Origin: Acidimicrobiia bacterium
GTDB taxonomy: Bacteria > Actinomycetota > Acidimicrobiia > Acidimicrobiales > Bin134
Direction of reading: 5' to 3'
Length of the DNA: 64,000 bases
Assembly: GCA_022819825.1 (NCBI GenBank)
Contig: JAJEGM010000037.1
Coordinates: 1-64,000, forward strand
Under the pieces are notes generated by a model, which worked only from the letters and a program-made list of their open reading frames with translations, did not search any database and was not told where the DNA came from. A program made the translations under genes and the position numbers. Shown here piece by piece: positions 50,140 through 58,817 of this stretch (positions are counted from its first letter, which is position 1; each line of letters opens with the position of its first letter).

Positions 50140-52167
50140 TCAGAAGGGCAAGTCGTGTCGCTGGCCGGTGACGCGGATCTTCAGCTTCTTGCTCGGAGAC
50201 ATTGACGGCAACGCGCTGATCTTGAACTTGTAGTTCTCGGGGGCGATCTCCAGGTCGTAGTAATGCACCATCATCAGCAGGTTGATCGCCAGCTGCATTT
50301 CAGTCCACCGAGTACCTAGGCAGGTGTGCGTGCCCAATCCGTAGGGGGCGTATTGGGTACCCACGTGTTCTTTCCGGGGTGCCTCGTACCGGTCGATATC
50401 GAACTTCCAGGGATCGGGGAATAGGTCGCCCATGTAGTGGGTTGCCGTCTGGGCGACGAACACCCGGGCCCCCTCCGGCAGCTCGTAGCCCTCGACCACA
50501 CAGGCATTCATTACGTTTCGCACCGACACCGGGGCGATCGGGTAGAGCCGCAAGCACTCCATGATGAAGCGCCGAGTGATATCGGTGCCTTCTCCGGTCA
50601 GCGCCTCGCTGTCGGGATCGCCCTTGGCGAACAGCGCATCGGCCTCTTCACGGATCTTCTCATGGAAATCCGGCTGGGACAGCATGGCGTAGACGATGAA
50701 GCTGAGCTGATCGCCCACGTACATGCTGGCAATCAGCGGCGCGGACAGCACAAACCGCAAGTTCGACTCCGGGAGGAACTGTCGATCGCTGGAGTGCATG
50801 TTCAGCAGTTCGTCAGCGAGGTCACGAGGACATCCCGCCCGCTGGGCGGGGGTGTGGCTGCGCAGCACCCGATCCACCACCTCGCCAACCAGCTTTGCCC
50901 GCCGCCTCATGGACGGGGTCTTCAGCATGAACTTGGGGAGCACCTTGACGAGGTGCGTCAAGAGCGCCCGCTCCTTGAACTTATGCATGTCGTTGGCGAC
51001 ATCTTGCGAATCAATGCTCAACGACAGAGGCGACAACTCTGAGTTGACCAGCATGCGGCACATGGTCACCGCACCCCGCGCTTCTCCGATGTTCCAAGTG
51101 GCCAAGTTCTCGCGGGCCTTGGAAAAGACAAGGTCCAGCTGCTCCTCCAGCCTGGCGCGGGAATAGCCGGGCTGAATTGACTTTCGATACCGGAAGTGGT
51201 CGGCACCATCGAGTGCGGGCAGCAGCCCTGCGCCCCCGTAGACCTTTTCGAAATCCTCAAGGTAGTCCCTGGCCCTCAGGTGCATACGGCCGTTTCGGTG
51301 CACCCAGTGGTTGGTGTCGGGTCCCGTCAGAAAGACCATGCGTTCCTGGAATGGCGGCTTGAGATCGAACACCGGGCCGTATTCTTGGTGGAGTTCCGCA
51401 AAGAGCGCGGGGATGTTGCCGCTGCGAACATGCTTGCTCCTCACCAGCTTTCGCAGCTTGACCCGGGGAATCTCCTTGGTCAGAGCTGCCCGCCGAAATA
51501 TCGACCCGGAGATGTTCTCGCTGACCGCATCGGCGATGGAGCGACCGATCAAGTCCATCTTGAGGATCTGCTCGACCCGCTGCTCTTGTTCCTCTTCGAT
51601 TTCGAAGATGTAGCGCAACACGTCGCAGGTCTCGATGAGGCAGATGATGATTATGTCTCGGGGGCTCGGTATCTCGTTGGTGAAGATCGCCTTGCTGATG
51701 CGAGTCTTGACGAACTCGACGGCCGTGCCCACTTCAGATCTTGTGTGGAGTCCCGACATCCAGGCGCCTTGGGCCAGCGACCAGAAATCGCCTTCGTGAT
51801 GTTGAAGGATCTTCTGGTCGACCAAGCGGTCTAGCGTCGTATCGATGATCGCATCTGCTTGGGGAGCGAGCCGCTCGATCCAGAATTGGGCGTTGTGCTG
51901 TCCCGGTTGCGACGCAATCTCGGCGAGGATGGGGTCGAGAGCGGGGTCGCCCGTTCTTGACTTATCCAGCAGGGTCAGTGACTCCAGGTCGGTGTCAATG
52001 CGATAGATGAGTGACAACTCGGCCAGCGCTGCCCCGATGACGGCGCAGTTCAGGTTCCAACCCGGAACCTGGCGAAAGTAGCCACTCTCCTCATTCAGGA
52101 GAGTCAAGACAAGCTCATCAAGCAAAGTCAGCTGGGTGGCTGTCGCGTCATGTTCGGCAACCGTCAT
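50140..52167 (-). CDS. GPP34 (GOLPH3-like) domain fused to cytochrome P450 (copy 1)
   Basis: 675 residues. Residues about 10-225 match bacterial GPP34 proteins: LLDELVLTLLNEESGYF, GAALAELSLIYRIDTD, TGDPALDPILAEIA, IERLAPQADAIIDTTLDRLV and EQRVEQILKMDLIGRSIA. Eukaryotic GOLPH3 binds phosphoinositide membranes, so membrane attachment is plausible. A P450 follows: ExxR in ECLRLYPIAP (about residue 535) and heme loop YGLGTHTCLG (Cys about 616). The I-helix motif is VGDQLS, where most P450s have GxxT, so both the acid and the conserved Thr are missing. The substrate is unknown. It is transcribed with the SRPBCC gene. Confidence 0.88.
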   Translation of the reverse strand: MTVAEHDATATQLTLLDELVLTLLNEESGYFRQVPGWNLNCAVIGAALAELSLIYRIDTDLESLTLLDKSRTGDPALDPILAEIASQPGQHNAQFWIERLAPQADAIIDTTLDRLVDQKILQHHEGDFWSLAQGAWMSGLHTRSEVGTAVEFVKTRISKAIFTNEIPSPRDIIIICLIETCDVLRYIFEIEEEQEQRVEQILKMDLIGRSIADAVSENISGSIFRRAALTKEIPRVKLRKLVRSKHVRSGNIPALFAELHQEYGPVFDLKPPFQERMVFLTGPDTNHWVHRNGRMHLRARDYLEDFEKVYGGAGLLPALDGADHFRYRKSIQPGYSRARLEEQLDLVFSKARENLATWNIGEARGAVTMCRMLVNSELSPLSLSIDSQDVANDMHKFKERALLTHLVKVLPKFMLKTPSMRRRAKLVGEVVDRVLRSHTPAQRAGCPRDLADELLNMHSSDRQFLPESNLRFVLSAPLIASMYVGDQLSFIVYAMLSQPDFHEKIREEADALFAKGDPDSEALTGEGTDITRRFIMECLRLYPIAPVSVRNVMNACVVEGYELPEGARVFVAQTATHYMGDLFPDPWKFDIDRYEAPRKEHVGTQYAPYGLGTHTCLGTRWTEMQLAINLLMMVHYYDLEIAPENYKFKISALPSMSPSKKLKIRVTGQRHDLPF

Positions 52168-52368
52168 AAGTGTTCACCCCGTTTCCCACTCTGTGGACCC
52201 AAAACGTCAGTACTTTGAACGACGATTTCAGGGCTCGCTCTACATGGTTTAAGCACGCGCGGGTAGGTGCACCGATGTCTCGTGAATCTCGACGATCTGC
52301 AGTGATCGCAGTGCTGAATCCGGCCTATCCGCGCGGCCCTTAAAGGAGCCCCGTGTACTAGTAACGGT

Positions 52369-54429
52369 CTAAGAAGGCGAAGCGCTAGGAGGAGGGGGGG
52401 GGGTCAGCTCACGCCGCTGTGCGGCGATGTGGAACTTCAGCTTCTTGTTCGGAGACATCGACGCGAACGGGGAGATCTTGAACTTGTACTTCTTCGGGGC
52501 GACTTCGAGGTCGAAATAGTGGGCGATCATCAACAGATCGATCAGCATCTGGAGTTCGGCCATCCGCCAGCCCATGCAAGTGTGGGTGCCCAAACCGTAT
52601 GGGGCATAGGTGGAACCGAGGTGTTCCTTGCGCGGCGCCTTGTAGCGGTCGATATCGAAGGTGAACGGATCGGGAAACACATCGTCCATGTAGTGGGTGG
52701 CTGTGGTGGCGATGAACACCCGCACCCCCTCCTCGAGTTCGAATCCCTCCACCACGCATGCATTCATCACGTTGCGAACCGACATCGAGAGGGTCGGCCA
52801 CATGCGCAAGCACTCCATGATGAAGCGGCGGCTGATGTCGGCCCCAGGCCCAGTCAGCGCCTCGACGTCGGGATCGCCGTCGGCGAACAGGGCATCGGCC
52901 TCCGCCCTGATCTGCTCGTAGAACTCCGGCCTGGTCAACATGGCGTAGACGATGAAGCTCAGCTCGTCGCCCACGTACATGCTGGCCAGAAGCGGCGTGG
53001 AGAGCACGAACCGAAGATTCGACTCGGGTAGGAACTGCTTGTCGCTGGTGTGCATGCTCAGCAGATCGTCGACCAATTCCCGTGGGCAACCCGCCCGCTG
53101 GGCGGGGGTGTGGACCTTTTGGACCCGGTCCACCACCTCGTCGATTGTCTTCCCCCGGCGCCTCATGCCCGGGGTCTTCAACATGAACTTGGGGAGAGAT
53201 TTGGCAACATGCGTCTGGAGCGCACGCTCCTTGAACTTCTGAAGATCTTCGATGATGTCCTGCGACTCAATGCTGGCCAGCAGCGGCGACGTCTGGGCGT
53301 TGACGAAATTCCGGCACATCGTCACCGCGGGCAGGGTCTCTCCGACGTTCCAAGCAGACATTTCCTTTCGCGCGTAGCGGTAGACCACTTCGAGCGACTC
53401 TTCCAGCCTGGTGCGGGAATACGCGGGCTGGATGGACTTGCGATAGCGGAAGTGGTCGGCACCGTCGAGGGCGGGCAGCAACCCAGCACCGCCATAGACC
53501 TTCTCGAAGTCCGTGAAATAGTCCCGAGCCCTCAAATACATGCGGCCATTGCGGTGTACCCAGTGATTCATCTCCGGCCCCGCGAGGAAGATGCTTCGCT
53601 CCTGGAAGGGAATGCGGACCTCGAACACCGAGCCGTGCTTTTCGTGAAGCTCCGCGAACAGCGCCGGGAGGTTCCCACTGCGCACATGCTTGCTGCGCAA
53701 CAGCTTGCGCATCTTGACAACGGGGATGGGCTTGGTGAGGGTGGATCGACGTAACAGCGGGCTGGCGATGTTCTCGCTGACCGCGGTGGCGATGGAGCGG
53801 CCGATCAGGTCCATTTTCAGGATTTGCTCGACACGCTGCTCCGACTCCTCATCGAGCTCGAAGATGTAGCGCAACACGTCGCAAGTATCGATGAGGCAGA
53901 CGATGACCACGTCTCTGGGACTCGGAATCTCGTTGTAGAAGATCGCCTTGCTGATTCGGGTCTTGACGAACTCGACGGCGGTGCCCACCTCGGAACTGGT
54001 GTGGAATCCCGACATCCAGGCCCCTCGGGCCAGCGACCAAAAGTCGCCTTCGTGGTGTTGCAGGATCTTCAGGTCGACCAAGCGATCCAAGGTCCTATCG
54101 ATGATCGACTCTGCTTTGGGAGCGAGCCGCTCGATCCAGTACTGGGCGTTGTACTGCCCCGGCTCCTGCGCGATTTCGGCCAGGATGGGGTCGAGACAGG
54201 GGTCACCCGTCACCTTCGTATCCAGAAGAATCAAGGACTCCATGTCGGTGTCGATGCGATAGAGGAAGGACAGCTCGGCGAGCGCGGCACCGACGACGGC
54301 GCAGTTCAATGTCCACCCGGGTACCTGGCGGAAATAGCCGCTCTCTTCATTCAGAAGCGTCAAGACGAGTTCGTCGAGCAGGCTCAGCGGCGTTGCGTTG
54401 GCCTCTACTTCGGTTTCGACGCGCGTCAT
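52369..54429 (-). CDS. GPP34 domain fused to cytochrome P450 (copy 2)
   Basis: 686 residues, same order as the copy at 50140: GPP34 to about residue 225 (TGDPCLDPILAEIAQEPG, EQRVEQILKMDLIGRSIA), then P450 with ExxR ECLRMWPTLS and heme loop YGLGTHTCMG. The I-helix reads VGDELS: the acid is kept but the Thr is Leu. The C-terminus ends LTPPPPPSASPS, produced by a run of ten Gs and the antisense of the FAD-gene tail (52371-52390). The stop may therefore be a rearrangement product. The upstream region contains a TGAACGAC block also present before copy 1. Confidence 0.88.
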   Translation of the reverse strand: MTRVETEVEANATPLSLLDELVLTLLNEESGYFRQVPGWTLNCAVVGAALAELSFLYRIDTDMESLILLDTKVTGDPCLDPILAEIAQEPGQYNAQYWIERLAPKAESIIDRTLDRLVDLKILQHHEGDFWSLARGAWMSGFHTSSEVGTAVEFVKTRISKAIFYNEIPSPRDVVIVCLIDTCDVLRYIFELDEESEQRVEQILKMDLIGRSIATAVSENIASPLLRRSTLTKPIPVVKMRKLLRSKHVRSGNLPALFAELHEKHGSVFEVRIPFQERSIFLAGPEMNHWVHRNGRMYLRARDYFTDFEKVYGGAGLLPALDGADHFRYRKSIQPAYSRTRLEESLEVVYRYARKEMSAWNVGETLPAVTMCRNFVNAQTSPLLASIESQDIIEDLQKFKERALQTHVAKSLPKFMLKTPGMRRRGKTIDEVVDRVQKVHTPAQRAGCPRELVDDLLSMHTSDKQFLPESNLRFVLSTPLLASMYVGDELSFIVYAMLTRPEFYEQIRAEADALFADGDPDVEALTGPGADISRRFIMECLRMWPTLSMSVRNVMNACVVEGFELEEGVRVFIATTATHYMDDVFPDPFTFDIDRYKAPRKEHLGSTYAPYGLGTHTCMGWRMAELQMLIDLLMIAHYFDLEVAPKKYKFKISPFASMSPNKKLKFHIAAQRRELTPPPPPSASPS
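52371..52390 (+). repeat. 20-bp repeat, copy 2 (end of second GPP34-P450)
   Basis: Exactly identical to 49584-49603. A ten-G homopolymer (52394-52403) lies immediately beyond it. The 200 bp between this point and the start of copy 1 hold no gene, only the copy-1 promoter region. Confidence 0.75.
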
Positions 54430-54535
54430 GGGTGAACATTCCTGTGTTCCACGCTACGAACTCTAATCTCTTGCGTTCTGAACGACAATCACACTGTTGT
54501 TGTTACAAGGCATTTCAAGGCCTAAAGGCCCGTAC

Positions 54536-54577
54536 GTTTTCTATCGGCCGCGGCCACGAGGGTAGCGTTTCCCGAGC
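54536..54577 (+). promoter_or_regulatory. 42-bp upstream element B (shared with 47079-47120)
   Basis: Matches element A at 38 of 42 bases. The conserved 20-base end carries TAGCGT at 54563-54568, about 26 nt before the FAD monooxygenase ATG. A GAGAGAGG ribosome-binding site lies between them. The divergent GPP34-P450 starts at 54429. The element likely co-regulates the two oxygenase units. Confidence 0.65.
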
Positions 54578-54594
54578 CACTGAGAGAGGTAGAC

Positions 54595-56085
54595 ATGAGC
54601 ACGCAGCAAGCAGTAGCCAGCGGCAACGGGGGACGAGACCTGCGAATCGCCATCATCGGTGCCGGACCGGGCGGTTTGTGCGCCGCCATTCGGCTCCGCC
54701 AGTTAGGGTTCGAGAACTTCACCGTGCTGGAGAAGGGCAGCGGCGTGGGCGGCACCTGGTATCACAACCGCTACCCGGGCTGCGCTTGCGACATCCAATC
54801 TGAGCTCTACTCGTTCTCCTTCGAGGTGAACACCACCTGGACCCGCCCCTATGCCCGCCAGCCCGAGATCCTGAGCTACATGGAGCACTGCGCCGAGAAG
54901 TACGGGGTGCTCCCCCACTGCCGGTTCGACGACGCCGTGACCTCGGCCCGCTGGGACGACGACAGCGCCACCTGGACTCTGACCACCGAGTCGGGCGCAG
55001 AGGTGATCGCTGATGTGGTGATCAGCGCACTGGGCATGTTCAACGACGTGCCCCTCCCCGACATCGAGGGCTTGGACTCCTTCGAGGGCAAGACCATCCA
55101 CTCGGCCCGGTGGGATTGGGATCACGATCTCACCGGCGAGACCGTCGGCGTGATCGGCTCGGCGGCCAGCGCGGTGCAGCTCGTCCCCGAGATCGCCCTC
55201 GAGGTGGGACATCTCCAGGTGTTCCAGCGCACCGCCAACTGGGTGCTGCCCAAAGAAGACGACCCCTACACCGCCGAGGAGATGGCGGCCCGCCAGGCCG
55301 ATCCCAGCATCGTGGCGGCCCGTCGCGATGAGCTGTTCGAGCAGGTGGACACCGGCATGGCCTTCAAAGACCCTGTGAGGCAGGCCGAGATGGAGGACAT
55401 CGGCCGCCGAGCACTTGAGGCGGTGTCCGATCCCGAATTGCGAGCCAAGCTCACCCCCACCCACATGTGGGGGTGCAAGCGCCCGCTGTTCCACAACGAG
55501 TACTTCACCACCTACAACCGCTCGAATGTGGAGTTGGTGACCGACGCCATTGAGCGGATCACCCCCAAGGGGGTGCTCACCGTGGACGGCACCGAGCGGG
55601 TGATGGACACCATGGTGCTGGCCACCGGTTTCTCCACCACCAAGTACCTTTCGGCCATCGAGGTAACCGGCCGGGGAGGTTTGGACATCGAAGATGCCTG
55701 GAACGATGGCGCCACCGCCTACATGGGCATCACCACTGCCGGGTTCCCCAACCTGTTCATGCTGTACGGCCCCAACACCAACAACGGTTCGATCATCACC
55801 ATGATCGAGTACCAGGTGGACTATGCCCTGGCCCACATCCAGCGCTTGGCCGCCGAGCGGCTGGCCTGGGTGGATGTCAAAGCCGACACCATGGCCGACT
55901 ACAACGAGTGGGTGCAGGAGGGAATCTCCGAGATCAGGCCCTGGAATGCCAGCTGCAATGGCTACTACCGCAGCCCCAGCGGCCGCATCGTCACCCAGTG
56001 GCCCCACAACATGACCACCTTCAAAGACCAGACGGCCAACATCGACGACGACGCCTACGAAGTGGCGTCGCTACCGACGGACTGA
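54595..56085 (+). CDS. Flavin-containing monooxygenase (Baeyer-Villiger type)
   Basis: 496 residues. It has the FAD motif IAIIGAGPGGLCAAIRLRQLG, the segment GVGGTWYHNRYPGCACDIQSELYSFSF, and the NADP motif GVIGSAASAVQLVPEIALEVG. The fingerprint near residue 163 is FEGKTIHSARWDWD, close to the BVMO pattern FxGxxxHxxxW. It should insert oxygen into a ketone, or hydroxylate, using NADPH. It heads a plus-strand run with an SDR and a P450 and has element B upstream. Confidence 0.89.
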   Translation: MSTQQAVASGNGGRDLRIAIIGAGPGGLCAAIRLRQLGFENFTVLEKGSGVGGTWYHNRYPGCACDIQSELYSFSFEVNTTWTRPYARQPEILSYMEHCAEKYGVLPHCRFDDAVTSARWDDDSATWTLTTESGAEVIADVVISALGMFNDVPLPDIEGLDSFEGKTIHSARWDWDHDLTGETVGVIGSAASAVQLVPEIALEVGHLQVFQRTANWVLPKEDDPYTAEEMAARQADPSIVAARRDELFEQVDTGMAFKDPVRQAEMEDIGRRALEAVSDPELRAKLTPTHMWGCKRPLFHNEYFTTYNRSNVELVTDAIERITPKGVLTVDGTERVMDTMVLATGFSTTKYLSAIEVTGRGGLDIEDAWNDGATAYMGITTAGFPNLFMLYGPNTNNGSIITMIEYQVDYALAHIQRLAAERLAWVDVKADTMADYNEWVQEGISEIRPWNASCNGYYRSPSGRIVTQWPHNMTTFKDQTANIDDDAYEVASLPTD

Positions 56086-56137
56086 GTCGCAGTCGGAGCG
56101 CAACCAGAATCCACGTACATCGATAGGGGCCAAGCGA

Positions 56138-56911
56138 ATGACCGGAAGACTCGAAGGCAAGGTGGCGCTCATTTCTGGCAGCGCCCGGGGCCAAGGCGAG
56201 GCGGAGGCCCGCCGGTTCGTGGCCGAGGGGGCCAAGGTGGCCATCACCGACCTGCGCGACGTGCTGGGCGAGCAGTTGGCCGCCGAGCTGGGGCCCGACA
56301 CCTTCTACCAGCAGCTCGACGTGACCCGGGAGGACGACTGGAACGCCGCGGTGGCCGCCACCGTGGAGCGGTTCGGCAAGTTGGACATTTTGGTGAACAA
56401 CGCCGGGATCGGGGCGTTCGGCACGCTGGAGGGGCTCGACCTCAAGACCCATCACGAGATGACCGACATCAACCTCCATGGCGTGTACTTGGGAATGCGG
56501 GCGGCCAAGGCCGCTCTGGTAGCTGCCGGCAACGGCGCCATCGTGAACATCTCCTCCATCGACGGCATCGTGGGCGTATTGGGCATGACCAGCTACTCCG
56601 GCACCAAGTTCGCGGTCACCGGAATGACCCGCTCAGCCGCTATCGAACTGGGGCCGCTGGGGGTGCGGGTCAACTCCATCCACCCCGGAGTGATCAACAG
56701 CCCGATGGTGCAGGAGGCGCCGCCCGAGACCCTGGCTCGACTCAACCGGCTCATGGACATGCAGCCCATCAAGCGCATGGGCGAGCCCGACGAGATCGCC
56801 TCGCTGGCCCTGTTCCTGGCCAGCGACGAGGCCAGCTACATCACCGGCGCCCAGTTCGTGATCGACGGCGGTCACCTGGCCGGGCCCTGGCGGGAATCTT
56901 TCGAGGAGTAG
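56138..56911 (+). CDS. Short-chain dehydrogenase (hydroxysteroid dehydrogenase-like)
   Basis: 257 residues with SGSARGQGEAEARRFVAEGA, DILVNNAGIG and ISSIDGIVGVLGMTSYSGTKFAVTG (Ser and YSGTK). It is a close relative of the SDR at 46283, sharing the ISSIDG active-site lead. An alcohol or ketone produced by the adjacent monooxygenase or P450 could be its substrate. It is 52 bp downstream of the monooxygenase and 14 bp upstream of the P450. Confidence 0.89.
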   Translation: MTGRLEGKVALISGSARGQGEAEARRFVAEGAKVAITDLRDVLGEQLAAELGPDTFYQQLDVTREDDWNAAVAATVERFGKLDILVNNAGIGAFGTLEGLDLKTHHEMTDINLHGVYLGMRAAKAALVAAGNGAIVNISSIDGIVGVLGMTSYSGTKFAVTGMTRSAAIELGPLGVRVNSIHPGVINSPMVQEAPPETLARLNRLMDMQPIKRMGEPDEIASLALFLASDEASYITGAQFVIDGGHLAGPWRESFEE

Positions 56912-56925
56912 GGAACGACGGAGCT

Positions 56926-58116
56926 ATGACCGACACCCTGCCTGCCTTCGACCCCCACAATCCCGATTACTTCGTAACTGGCCTGCCCTTCGACCTACTG
57001 GCTGAGCTACGTCAGCAGGGGCCGGTGGCCAAGACCCCGCTGGGCTACTACCTCACCCGCCGCCAAGAGGCCGACGAGCTGCTGTACGCGGTAGACACCT
57101 ACGGCTCAGACATGACACCGGGCACCGGTCTCGCCGGCGTAGAAGAAGTGCCCGAGGAACAGCTGTTCCTTCCCGAGATCGACGAGCCAGTCCACGGGCA
57201 GATCCGCCGGCTCTATAACTCTGCACTAGGACCCCACCGCACCATGAGAATCCAGCCGTTCGTGAGGGAGACCTGCGAGGGGTTGCTGGACGCGCTGGTG
57301 GACGACGAAGTATCGGACCTACACGCCGACTACGCCGTGCCCATCCCCTGCGAGGTGATCGCCCACATCATCGGCCTGCCCGAGGGCGGGGCCGACAAGC
57401 TGAAGGTGTGGTCGTCGGACGGCTCGGTCATGTTCCGTGCCGTGTGCCCGCAGTACGCCCCCGACGGCCCGCCCATCACCGGCTACTTGAAAGACTTGGT
57501 GGCCCAAGAGCGACAAGCTGACGAGCCCAGCTCGCACACCTACAAGGTGTTTCTGGATGCGGAGATCGAGGGCGAATCCCTCAGCGACACCGTGATCGCC
57601 CACCAGCTTCAGACAATGGTGCTGGGCGGGGTACACACCACCCGAGGGCTGCTGGCCCACTCCATGCACCGGCTCATCGTGGAGCCCGATACCTGGGCCG
57701 CCCTGGAGGCCGACCGGGAGCTGATCCCGGTGTTCGTGGAGGAGTCACTGCGCCACGACTCCCCCGCTCCCCGGGTGGCCCGGCGATGCCTTAAGGACAC
57801 CCACCTGGGCGGAGTAGACATGCAACAGGGCGACTGGGTGGAGGTGGGCCTGGCCTCAGCCAACCGCGACGCGGCCCAATACGAACACCCCGAAGACTTC
57901 CGCCTCGACCGCCCCGACCCCTTGAACCACGTGGCCTTCGGCGCCGGCGCCCACGTCTGCCCCGGCGCCAGCCTGGCCCGCCTCGAAGGAGTCACCGCCA
58001 TCGAAACCCTCCTCGACCGCGTCTCCGCCCTCACCCCCGTCGACGGTTTCCAATATCCACCCCTCCCCGCCAACCTCGCCTACAGCGACCTCCCCGCCCA
58101 AATCACCTGGCGCTAA
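56926..58116 (+). CDS. Cytochrome P450
   Basis: 396 residues of a normal soluble bacterial P450. The I-helix is LGGVHTTRGLLAHSMH (His in place of the usual acidic residue but with the Thr), the ExxR motif ESLRHDSPAPRVARRC, and the heme loop FGAGAHVCPGASLARLE. It follows the SDR closely and should oxidise the same or a related substrate. No ferredoxin gene is adjacent. It converges with a nitroreductase gene after 3 bp. Confidence 0.88.
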   Translation: MTDTLPAFDPHNPDYFVTGLPFDLLAELRQQGPVAKTPLGYYLTRRQEADELLYAVDTYGSDMTPGTGLAGVEEVPEEQLFLPEIDEPVHGQIRRLYNSALGPHRTMRIQPFVRETCEGLLDALVDDEVSDLHADYAVPIPCEVIAHIIGLPEGGADKLKVWSSDGSVMFRAVCPQYAPDGPPITGYLKDLVAQERQADEPSSHTYKVFLDAEIEGESLSDTVIAHQLQTMVLGGVHTTRGLLAHSMHRLIVEPDTWAALEADRELIPVFVEESLRHDSPAPRVARRCLKDTHLGGVDMQQGDWVEVGLASANRDAAQYEHPEDFRLDRPDPLNHVAFGAGAHVCPGASLARLEGVTAIETLLDRVSALTPVDGFQYPPLPANLAYSDLPAQITWR

Positions 58117-58119
58117 CCC

Positions 58120-58794
58120 TCAATCCCAGGCGGGGTTCCAGTGGTTGTAGGCGGTTACTTCGGCTGCGGGGTGGCGGAGGGCGGGGCGGAAATCGGTTCC
58201 GATGGTGTAGGCGATGGGAAAGAGGCCTGCTTGGATGTGGGTGTCGTAGGGGATGCCGAGCAGGTCGGCCATCTCCTGTTCGCGGTGCAAATGGATGGTG
58301 GTCCAGGCGCTGCCCATGCCCTTGCTGCGCAGCGCCAGCATGAAACTCCACACCGAGGGGATTATCGAACCCCATTGGCTGGCATGGTGGAACGTCTTGG
58401 CCTGGTCGCTGCGCAGCACTCCGAACCGGTCGGCCAGCACCGGGATCAGCAGGGCCGGCACCCGGTGCATGTTGTCGCGCAGGTAGGCCACTGACTCCGA
58501 CATCTGCTCCGCTCGCACGGTCTGGCGCTCGTAGTGCTCCCGTCCCGCCGCGATGTCAGCCGAGTACTGGGCCATGGCCGCCCGGTAGATGTCGGCCGCC
58601 TGGCCGATTACCTCGGGATCGTCGAGCACGATCCAGTGCCACTGCTGCTGGTTCGACCCGGTCGGCGCCTGCAACGCCAGTTCCAGACACTCCTCAATCA
58701 CGGTCCGCTCGACAGGCCGCTCCAAGTCGAGGCGCTTGCGCACGGCCCGAGTCGTGGTCAGCACTTCATCAATGGTTAGGTCAAGAACAGTCAT
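58120..58794 (-). CDS. Nitroreductase-family flavoenzyme
   Basis: 224 residues. The N-terminal TTRAVRKRLDLERPVERTVIEECLELALQAPTGSNQQQWHWIVLDDP is the FMN-binding pattern of the family, with the Arg and Ser/Asn phosphate contacts. AWTTIHLHREQEMADLLGIP matches the C-terminal half. It likely uses FMN and NAD(P)H to reduce quinones, nitro groups or enones. It is monocistronic and diverges from the alcohol dehydrogenase gene. Confidence 0.9.
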   Translation of the reverse strand: MTVLDLTIDEVLTTTRAVRKRLDLERPVERTVIEECLELALQAPTGSNQQQWHWIVLDDPEVIGQAADIYRAAMAQYSADIAAGREHYERQTVRAEQMSESVAYLRDNMHRVPALLIPVLADRFGVLRSDQAKTFHHASQWGSIIPSVWSFMLALRSKGMGSAWTTIHLHREQEMADLLGIPYDTHIQAGLFPIAYTIGTDFRPALRHPAAEVTAYNHWNPAWD

Positions 58795-58804
58795 AGGGGC
58801 ATCG

Positions 58805-58810
58805 TAGGAT
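58805..58810 (+). promoter_or_regulatory. -10 element TAGGAT for the leaderless alcohol dehydrogenase
   Basis: TAGGAT is followed by 7 bases and the ATG at 58818. It lies in the 23-bp gap between divergent genes, so no 5' leader with a Shine-Dalgarno site is possible for this start. Confidence 0.5.
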
Positions 58811-58817
58811 CATCGCC

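Noticed and set aside
47124-58116. Secondary-metabolite biosynthetic cluster
   Set aside because: Oxygenases and an SRPBCC protein are present, but I found no polyketide synthase, NRPS, terpene cyclase or prenyltransferase, so a catabolic or lipid-modifying role is at least as likely.
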